A program made the position numbers and the translations under genes. 64,000 nt of DNA, taken from contig JAWQEG010001306.1 in assembly GCA_033782935.1 (NCBI GenBank), forward strand, positions 1,240,001-1,304,000, read 5' to 3'. The notes under the pieces were generated by a model. The model did no database searches, was not told where the DNA came from, and saw only the letters and a list, made by a program, of their open reading frames with translations. This document shows, one piece after another, positions 40,176 through 46,621 of the stretch. This DNA comes from Petrolisthes cinctipes. Lineage: Eukaryota > Arthropoda > Malacostraca > Decapoda > Porcellanidae. Within the stretch, counting starts at the first letter, position 1. Each line of letters begins with the position of its first letter.

Positions 40176-42544
40176 CCTACTCGTGCCCTTTGTGCTGCCT
40201 CAGGATGTACCGTGCGGGTCTCGCCTGACGGACACCTGCACTGTTCTCCTCACGCACCCTGCTTCACTCCCTTGGGTTACGACCCTTTGGCGTGTGGTGT
40301 GTGCCGCCCCTGGGCTGAGTTGTGTCGGGTTACCTCCCCTTCTGCCCGCTCCAAGCTCCCTGCCCTTGCTTCTCTTCGTATGGCGTGGACGAGGGCTAGG
40401 AGAATGGCCCACAAACGAGACGGTTCTTCTTTGGCGTGGGTGGACCCGATTTTGGGAGCGGACCTGGGTTTATTCAGGACCCGTTACCCTTCTTCCTGTC
40501 TCTCGGAGTCTCAGGGGCTAGAACCTCCTGAGGCCCGAGAGATTGAGCCTGCTTCCCTAGACGGTACTACGACTCCTTCTCGGGGCTTATCCCCCCGGGA
40601 AGCGAGCGAGTCTGTCGCGCTGGTTCCCCCGACTGCCTCACCGGTACAAGGGCCCAGCAGGGAACCCCCAGCTTCGCCTCCTGCTAGAGCTGGCTCCTCA
40701 GGCCTCTCTAGAGGACGCAAGCGTTCGGCTAAAAGGTCCCGCCACTCCAGGAAGTCCCGTGCTCGTCGCCGTTCTCCTTCCTCCTCGTCTTCGTCGTCCT
40801 CTTCCTCTTCTTCGTCGTCGGGGAGCTCTCCTTCGCCCGCCCGCAATTCCCGCAGGGGTAAGCGGGGGGGGGACAGCCCCTCGTCGAGGAAGATAGTTAA
40901 GATCTTCCACACCCTTATTCCTCACGCTTTTCCTGGGGCTTCCGTCGCGCAACCTCAGGCTGTCGCTACGGAACCCGCTCCTGTTCCCCCGCCTCCCGCT
41001 GCTGCTCCCGTCGAGGGCTCGAGTCCTCCCGGGGATGTGGGAGTCCTTTTCGTGCCTCCCGTTTCCCCAGGGCTCGAGTCTCCGTCGGGGGACGTAGCTG
41101 AGGAGTTGGTTACCTCCGCACCCCCGTCCCCGTCACCCCCTCCTTCAGGAGACGGATACCTTCCCTACTCTTGGTCTCTCCTCCCTCCTGCTTGGACCCA
41201 CTCTTCGGAGGAGGGCAGACTGGTGGCCTGGTCTCCGGACACAGCTCAACCAGACGTGTGGATCCGGAGGGATGACGTCGTGGTGAAGTGGGGGGCGGAT
41301 GAGAAGGGCGAGGCTATTCCCTTCTACAAGGTCCGTCCTATCTCAGCGCCCTTACCCACTTCAGCTAGGGTGTCCTCTGCGGCTACCCTGGACGCGATGG
41401 GTTTCCTGGTGGAGTACAGCCAGCTACACTTGTCCGGGGCTTGGAGGATTGACCGCTCACACGGTAACACGGCTCTCCTCCTTTCCCCGGACACGTACTT
41501 CCCGGGGGATAAGAGTGAAGGGGACCTGGATATTCCAGCCCTTCTCCTTAAGTCCCTGGACCACCAGAGGAACAACGCGCCCAGGAAGCCCCCTCCTCCG
41601 TCTTTCCCCGTCATCCTCCCTCATTCCCAGGCTCCCCCGGGCTTGAGGGAGTGCCTGTGGAAGACGGAGAAGGAGCCCCCGGTCCCCTATCAGCTGAAGG
41701 AGCCCGATGGTAAGTTGAGGCAGGCGGAGTCTGCTACCCGTCTGGAGCTGGCCCACACCATCTCCACGGGAGCAGCCGCCTCTTTGATTAGGGACTGCCT
41801 CAACGCCCTAACAAACTCCTACCACGAGATGTCGGGTGTACAGCTAGCGTGAGTACCTTTCTCGTGTATCATGTTTGTAGGGATGCTGGGTAAAGGGTCT
41901 CCCTGTTACTCCCGGGTACTTATCCCCGGGTTCGCTCGGTTCTTTCTTTGTTTACCCCTTACAGTGACACCCTCTCTTCCATGGCCACCGTGATGGAGGG
42001 CGTGGCGGCAATGGCTACCCACTTCATGCGGGAGGAGGCGAAGGCGTTCGCCGAGGCGAGACTGGCAACCCGCCAAGCGGCAGCTAAATCTGCGCCAGAA
42101 ATGGCACAGAGGGGAGTGGTACGAGCTGTCCCCTTGTCCCCCGCCCTCTTTGACCAACCGGCGACAGACACGATCTTCGCCTCCCTCCCAACGGTAATTA
42201 ATTTACCAAAGCCTTCCACCTCCAAGTAAGTACCTCTCGTGTTCGTCTTACCCGAGTTGTCACGGGGTGAAATGAAAGGATTTTCGGGTCTACTTTGGGT
42301 CCTAATCATTCTGTTTGTCCGTAGGCCACGTGCCCCACAGCCAGCCAGACCAGCCTACCAGCCCCGGAGGCCCTCCCAGCCCTCCAGGCTACCGAGGCCC
42401 TCCTATCCCACTCCCCCGAGAGCACACAACAGGCCCTCCCAGAGGGGCCAGCAGCCCTTTCGAGGAAGGGGACAGGTCTCCAAGCCCTTCTCAAAGCCCA
42501 AGTCATCCTTCAACCACCCCTCCCAGAAGGACCGCGCCACTTGA
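40149..42544 (+). CDS. gag: Gag-like protein of the DIRS element (three exons)
   Basis: Putative nucleocapsid protein that would bind and package element RNA. Proposed exons are 40149-41848, 41965-42225 and 42325-42544, totalling 2181 nt (726 aa). The unspliced frame stops at 41852, just past the first donor. From the ATG at 40149, residues 15-52 hold a likely zinc-binding array (Cys15, Cys20, His29, His31, Cys32, His35, Cys38, Cys49, Cys52) ending 'YDPLACGVCRPW', typical of DIRS Gag N-termini. Residues about 180-240 are Arg/Ser-rich with a long Ser run, then Pro-rich linkers, then a globular stretch ('LDAMGFLVEYSQLHLSG'). Exon 3 is a basic Pro/Arg/Gln tail with 'RGQQPFRGRGQ'. If the 40175 acceptor is used, the true start lies upstream and residues 1-9 are wrong. 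No protease domain is seen. Exon 3 overlaps the RT frame, which is shifted +1 relative to gag. Confidence 0.82.
40774..40822 (+). repeat. Serine-codon microsatellite in gag
   Basis: Imperfect tcc/tcg/tct triplets encode an uninterrupted Ser run (about 14 residues) directly after an Arg/Ser-rich basic stretch. Mixed codons rather than one pure triplet suggest the run is maintained at protein level. The opposite strand reads as Glu/Asp-rich and is a shadow. Confidence 0.75.
41849..41964 (+). other. gag intron 1 (116 bp, GT-AG)
   Basis: Donor AGC|GTGAGTACC, acceptor 'tttaccccttacag|TGACACC' with a pyrimidine-rich tract. Removing it turns the stop codon TGA at 41850-41852 into a continuing frame (a split GC|T codon) that reads into the open frame 41965-42229. 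The length, 116, is not a multiple of three, so retention ends the protein at once. Confidence 0.85.
42226..42324 (+). other. gag intron 2 (99 bp, GT-AG)
   Basis: Donor TCCAA|GTAAGTACC, acceptor 'tgtttgtccgtag|GCCACG'. The exon 2 frame stops at TAA 42227-42229 inside the donor. Splicing restores an AA|G Lys codon and continues into the basic tail ending at 42544. The first 18 or so bases closely resemble those of intron 1 (gtaagtacctctcgtgt versus gtgagtacctttctcgtgt). Confidence 0.85.
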
Positions 42545-44632
42545 GGGTCCCACTCTGGGCTGCCTCACAGGGTGGTCAGCAGCCTGGCCCACCCACGGCT
42601 GGGCAGCAAGGATAATTCGCCAGGGCCTGTCATGGCCCTGGATTACTGTTCCGGTGAGTAACTGTCATCCTTACTGTCTGACATATGAATTATGCCTAAT
42701 TCCGTCCTTGGGCTACCGTTAGGTCAAAATCAGATTTTCCCTTGCGGTCAAAATCTCTGCCTCTCCTGTCATTCTCCCCCCAACCACCCCGGGTCCCTCG
42801 GGCCCCGGGGGATTAGGATTAACGGTACTCTCACTGACACCTGTCTTCTCCCGTTACAGCCACTACGTCTACCTCCTGCCTCAACCAAAGTGTCACTTTC
42901 GGTCGTCCCGCATGTGCGGGAAATGCGGGAAAAAGGGGTAGTGGAGCGGGCGACGGGAAGGGTCTTTCTTTCTCGTTTATTCACGGTCCCCAAAAAGGAT
43001 CAGGGAAAAACGAGATTGGTGATGGACCTGAGCAGGCTAAACAAATTCGTGAAAACATTACATTTCAGGATGGTTTCGGTTGCTCAGGTCCGCACAGTTC
43101 TGAGGAAGGGAGACTGGTTAGCATCCCTGGATCTCAAGGATGCTTACTGGCACGTCCCGATCCACCCCAGGTTTCGCCGCTTTCTGGCCTTCCAGGTGGG
43201 GACCGAGACGTTCCAGTTTACCAGGCTCCCTTTCGGTCTTTCTCTAGCTCCGCGAGTCTTCACAAAACTCGTGAGGGTGGTGGCATCCCGTCTGGCAGAG
43301 GCGGGTGTCCCCACCCTCATGTACCTGGACGATTGGTTGCTTCACGCCCCTTCCAAGGAGCAGGTAGCAAACAACGTCCGGGTAGCGAGGGGAGTGCTAG
43401 AGGAAATGGGGTTTCTGTTGAACATCCCCAAGTCCTCTCTCACCCCCACTCGCAAGCTGTGTTGGCTAGGAATAGAGTGGGACTCTCTTTCGGCCACCCT
43501 CTCTCTCACTCCAGACAACGCCCGCCGGACCCTCCGCCACGTCCGCCGGGCGCATTTTTCCCGTACTTTCTCTCGCCGCCAGTGGGAATCATTGCTCGGG
43601 TCCCTAAATTTCGCGGCCCCTGCAATGCCCCTGGGACGACTGAAACACAGGAGGCTGACGCGGGAGGTAAACCTCCACCTGTCCCCCACACACAGGGACC
43701 TTCCCAGGCAAGTGTCCCCCTCTCTCCACCGCCTCCTTCGCCCCTGGCTACGTCCCGGTGCCCTGCGTCAGCGGGTCCCCTGGGTGTTCCCTCCCCCGGG
43801 GATTACGGTGGCGACAGACGCATCGGACGTAGGCTGGGGATACCAGTCTTGCCTGGGACATCAACGGTGCGGGGGATGGAAGGAAGGGGAAAGGCTACTG
43901 CACATCAACGCCCGGGAGTTGATGGTAGCGAAGGAATGGCTCAACAGACACCCTCAGTTTGCCAGGATAGGCGTCCGCTTCGATATGGACAACGTTGCGG
44001 CCGTGCAGTGCCTACAGAAACAGGGCACCGTACGGTCGGAAATTCTCCTGTCCCTGTCAGAACAGATTTTCGCAATAGCGGCCAAGAGGGACATTCACCT
44101 CTCGGCCCGCTACGTGCCAGGGCGGGAGAACGATTGGGCGGACGCCCTATCCAGGTTCAGGGGGACGTCAGTCGAGTGGCAACTGCGTCCCCTTGTGTTC
44201 GAGTCTCTCTGCCTTCGCTACGGGACACCGGAGGTGGACCTATTCGCCTCCCCATCCACGGCCCTACTCCCTCTGTTCCTGACTTTCTCATCCAGAACAG
44301 AGGCGGGAGGCCCGGACGCCTTCACGGAGGACTGGAACAGGTGGGGTCATCTCTACCTCTTCCCACCCCCAGCCACTTCAGTCCTCCTGAAGGCGATCCT
44401 CAAGCTGCGCACTTTCAGGGGGAGGGTTCTCCTCATAGCCCCCCGCTGGCCAGCACAGCCGTGGTTCGGAGAGTTGTCCCGGTGGTGCCCGCATCCCCTT
44501 CAGTTGGGATCGGCGTGCCTCTCCAGCACCCTGTCTGCACCACTCCAAGCGTCACTGAAACTACACGCTTGGAGTTTCTACGGGGAGTCCTCAGCAAAAG
44601 GTTCACTAAGGAGACAGTGGACAAGATGTTGA
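42306..44632 (+). CDS. pol: Reverse transcriptase / RNase H of the DIRS element (two exons)
   Basis: Copies element RNA into DNA and removes the RNA strand. Proposed exons are 42306-42653 (open after a TAA at 42303; true 5' limit unknown) and 42860-44632. The N-terminal block in exon 1 ('WPTHGWAARIIRQGLSWPW') joins in phase to 'PLRLPPASTKVSLSVV', as DIRS RTs read. RT motifs are 'DLKDAYWHVPI' (first Asp codon 43130), 'FTRLPFGLSLAP' and YLDDW (43322). RNase H has Asp at 43817 ('TDASDVGWG'), Glu at 43916 ('INARELMV'), Asp at 43988 ('FDMDNVAA') and 'DWADALSR' at 44132. The tail ('PEVDLFASP', 'LLIAPRWPAQPWF') corresponds to the region called methyltransferase-like in some DIRS elements; no DPPY motif is visible. 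No in-frame ATG occurs in exon 1, so expression may need a +1 shift from gag or another exon. The ATG at 42692 lies inside the intron and would serve only an unspliced message. Confidence 0.88.
42654..42859 (+). other. RT intron (206 bp, GT-AG)
   Basis: Donor TTCCG|GTGAGTAAC, acceptor 'ctgtcttctcccgttacag|CCACTACG' with a possible branch site 'cactgac' about 28 bp upstream. It joins two frames, phase 0 on each side, that together give the conserved RT N-terminal region; neither frame alone does. Within the intron the upstream frame stops by 42722. Confidence 0.83.
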
Positions 44633-45612
44633 GGGCTCATCGTCAGTCTTCGGTGCGACAATACGAATCGTGCTGGAAAAGATTCCAGGACTTCTTGCGA
44701 AGACACCCCTCCAGGGTCATCTCGGAGGACACAGTCCTGGAATTCCTCACGTGGCTCGCCGATTCCACCAACAGGGCCCCGGCGACGGTGCTTGCGCATC
44801 ACGCAGCCCTGTCTGATCCCCTCCTCCTGGGTTTTAACATTAAGGTTTCGGAGAGGCCTCTCTCTCTCCTGAGGATGGGGATTCGGGCGGGGACCGCACC
44901 TCACCGGGCCCAGGCACCCTCCTGGTCCCTTCATCGTGTCCTTTCCTACCTGACCTTCGAGGGGGTCCCTCTGGAGGTTTGTCACCTCCTCCAGAAAGCT
45001 CTCTTCCTGCTCGCCTTAGCTACAGGTTACAGGGCTTCTCAGTTGGCAGCCCTGACCCGTCACACAGCCTTTTCTTCAGTAACCCCTAACCTTACTTCCT
45101 TAACCATTTCCCCCTCCCCTGCTTTTCTAGCTAAGAACGAGCAGGCTGACGACAGAATTGGCCCTCTCGCAGGACCCTCGTTCCTGAGGGATGGAAATTT
45201 CCACCCCCTCTGCCCAGTCCACGCCTTTGTTGCATACGTGGAGGCGACGAGAGGGGCTTCTCCGGACCACCTCTTCTACAACTCTAGGTCCGGTAACCCT
45301 CTCTTCCCTAGGTCAATCGCTCGCCTTCTCTGCCGAGTGATAGAGAACGGGGATCCCGGACACGCCCCGAGGGCTCACAGCGTTAGGGGCGTGGCCGCCT
45401 CCCTCGCCTTCCTCAGGACTCACTCGGTGGAGAGGGTCAGGGATTTAGGGGGCTGGGCGTCCACTTCTTCCTTCAGGACGAGGTACCTGTTCCACTCGCT
45501 CTCCCCTACCCCCTGTGTGGCTATGGGTACTCCACCTCCTATTCCCCAGGGTCCCCGCGGGAGACACATGGGGGGGAGGGGCCGCCCGAAGAGAAAAGGT
45601 CGGGTGATTTAA
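44626..45612 (+). CDS. Tyrosine recombinase of the DIRS element
   Basis: Integrates the circular DNA copy by site-specific strand exchange, in place of the DDE integrase of LTR elements. From the ATG at 44626 it is 328 aa. Recombinase similarity begins about 20 codons earlier ('LEFLRGVLSKRFTKETVDKM', from 44572), so the natural product is longer. The N-terminal SAM-like core-binding region contains 'RQYESCWKRFQDFLRR'. Catalytic residues are Arg136 in 'TGYRASQLAAL' (45031), His251-x-x-Arg254 in 'AHSVRG' (45376-45387), Trp277 in 'GGWAS' (45454) and nucleophile Tyr287 in 'RTRYLF' (45484). The frame lies -1 relative to RT/RNase H, which it overlaps up to 44632. Nested or overlapping RT and recombinase frames are usual in DIRS. 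The frame stays open upstream to 43333, but that part is a Pro/Ser/Arg-rich shadow. The C-terminus is basic ('GRPKRKGRVI'). No break is visible. Confidence 0.9.
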   Translation: MLRAHRQSSVRQYESCWKRFQDFLRRHPSRVISEDTVLEFLTWLADSTNRAPATVLAHHAALSDPLLLGFNIKVSERPLSLLRMGIRAGTAPHRAQAPSWSLHRVLSYLTFEGVPLEVCHLLQKALFLLALATGYRASQLAALTRHTAFSSVTPNLTSLTISPSPAFLAKNEQADDRIGPLAGPSFLRDGNFHPLCPVHAFVAYVEATRGASPDHLFYNSRSGNPLFPRSIARLLCRVIENGDPGHAPRAHSVRGVAASLAFLRTHSVERVRDLGGWASTSSFRTRYLFHSLSPTPCVAMGTPPPIPQGPRGRHMGGRGRPKRKGRVI

Positions 45613-46208
45613 GTCCCGTCACATCATCCCAGACCTCATCCACATCTAGTACAGCTTCATACTCATCCCCATTCTTCACGTGTACATATGGTGAAAGAGA
45701 ATCTATAATAAATTACATTGTTACGGAATTCTTGTGTATTCATTTTCCAAACAATTATTAACTAAGATGAGTGACAGGAGATATTATTACACAGGATATC
45801 TGGATCCTAGTGTCCTCCTTCATCCCCTCGGGATTACATTACCTGAGCGAGGGCCATAGCCCTAACTCAGAAGACTTGAATAAGGGGGGGGGGGGGAATG
45901 GGGGGGGGAGGAAAAGGGGGGGGGGGAGTATCCATGGGAACCTCCCCCCTCCTCTCCTAGACCCGAACCCTCGAGTCTACCTATAAAGACTTTATGTGTA
46001 ACAATTCTGGTCTATAACAGAATGGTCTACGGTTATATGGTATACGCTACTTCTCCCCCACCACGGCGTTTCACCTAGCCAGTGTCGGGAGGGGCGTTAG
46101 CTGCTGCCTCACCGGGCTCGGTTACCTTTCCTGCCCTCCGCTCTCAACCACTCTTAACTAGCACGTGATTGCCTCCACCTCACCTCCCACCTACCGCATC
46201 GCATGCTT
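45613..46208 (+). other. 3' non-coding region of the DIRS element with G-tracts
   Basis: No protein motif is seen. Besides AATAAA at 45707 it holds three long guanine runs of 13 (45884-45896), 9 (45900-45908) and 11 (45916-45926) bases within 43 bp, which could form a G-quadruplex in the sense RNA or DNA strand. The rest is mixed sequence leading to the internal complementary region. Confidence 0.7.
45707..45712 (+). promoter_or_regulatory. Polyadenylation signal AATAAA
   Basis: Canonical AATAAA 95 bp after the recombinase stop, followed by a T/G-containing stretch ('ttgttacggaattcttgtg'). It would end transcripts before the internal complementary region and right repeat. Since a full-length genomic RNA must reach the right end, it may serve subgenomic mRNA, or be bypassed. 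Confidence 0.55.
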
Positions 46209-46309
46209 AGCAACCAGCTGTACTGGTTTCACTATACCAATAATAGTGCATTTGTCGCGGCTTCTAGCCGCTTAAATTGTATTTATTGGTTTGTGAAACC
46301 AGTACAGCT
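46209..46309 (-). other. DIRS internal complementary region (ICR)
   Basis: Bases 46209-46243 are the exact reverse complement of the first 35 bp of the element (39161-39195). Bases 46244-46309 are the exact reverse complement of the last 66 bp (46556-46621). Together they form the reverse complement of the right and left ends joined head to tail, with the joint at 46243|46244. In the accepted DIRS model this region templates completion of the two ends and closes the circular DNA that the recombinase integrates. The 101/101 match fits a recently mobile copy. Confidence 0.96.
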
Positions 46310-46362
46310 TCTACTGTCCCACCCACCTCCCGATGCGGCAGACACTCACTTCTTTCTCATTG
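46310..46362 (+). other. Spacer between ICR and right inverted repeat
   Basis: 53 bp with no detected repeat or motif. It diverges from the left-end sequence on both sides, so it marks the limits of the internal complementary region and the right inverted repeat. Confidence 0.7.
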
Positions 46363-46582
46363 GAGTGGACGAGCGGTATTCAGCGGAGGAGGGGCTTAAT
46401 ACCTCACCTCACCACCTCCAGGTGGCTCCACTATCAGTACAGCGCCAGATTTGAATTTTATTTACTTCTGATGAACGTCACGGAATTGACCCTTCCAACC
46501 CAGATTATGCCTACACGGGGCCTGGGCTTGTGAAGGGGCCTATTCTATAGCAACCAGCTGTACTGGTTTCACAAACCAATAA
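46363..46582 (-). repeat. DIRS right inverted terminal repeat
   Basis: Reverse complement of the left terminal repeat, starting 'gagtggacgagcgg' and ending 'aaaccaataa'. About three differences in 220 bp separate the two repeats. Beyond 46582 the right end carries extra sequence that the left end lacks. Confidence 0.95.
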
Positions 46583-46621
46583 ATACAATTTAAGCGGCTA
46601 GAAGCCGCGACAAATGCACTA
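46583..46621 (+). other. Right-end-only terminal extension with hairpin
   Basis: These 39 bp follow the shared inverted repeat at the right end only and run to the satellite junction. They contain the dyad GCGGCT-AGA-AGCCGC (46594-46608), a 6-bp stem with a 3-base loop. Its reverse complement forms part of the internal complementary region. An unequal right end is a known DIRS feature. The last base (A, 46621) could equally be assigned to the target. Confidence 0.88.

Larger units (their letters stand above)
39161..46621 (+). mobile_element. DIRS-like tyrosine-recombinase retrotransposon, apparently full length
   Basis: A 7461-bp GC-rich insert in the satellite. It has the full DIRS layout: inverted terminal repeats (39161-39381 and 46363-46582), a right-only extension (46583-46621), an internal complementary region (46209-46309), a spliced gag, RT plus RNase H, and an overlapping tyrosine recombinase. 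There is no integrase, aspartic protease or long terminal repeat in direct orientation. Left junction is 'ttttcaaa|TTATTGG', right junction 'GCACTA|atatagg', and the empty satellite reads 'ttttcaaa|atatagg': no target duplication and no loss. Frames look intact and the inverted repeats are nearly identical, so insertion was recent. Ngaro- or PAT-type elements are alternatives, but those carry split direct repeats, which are absent here. Confidence 0.96.

Noticed and set aside
39508..40521. 337-codon plus-strand frame and overlapping frames in the 5' leader
   Set aside because: Low-complexity Phe/Ser/Pro/Gly composition from G/T- and C-rich tracts, with no recognisable domain. It overlaps the gag start in another frame.
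40511..40912. Minus-strand Glu/Asp-rich frame
   Set aside because: It is the complement of the Ser/Arg-rich part of gag.
42692..42859. ATG at 42692 as the natural start of RT
   Set aside because: It lies within a well-formed intron, and the peptide it encodes up to 42859 shows no RT similarity, whereas the spliced upstream exon does.
43333..44568. Upstream part of the long recombinase-frame ORF as a separate coding domain
   Set aside because: It begins at a TTG and is Pro/Ser/Arg-rich, lying entirely under RT/RNase H in another frame. Similarity to recombinases starts only near 44572.
39161..46621. LTR retrotransposon or retrovirus
   Set aside because: Terminal repeats are inverted, not direct, there is no target duplication, and a tyrosine recombinase replaces integrase. 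No protease or envelope frame is present.
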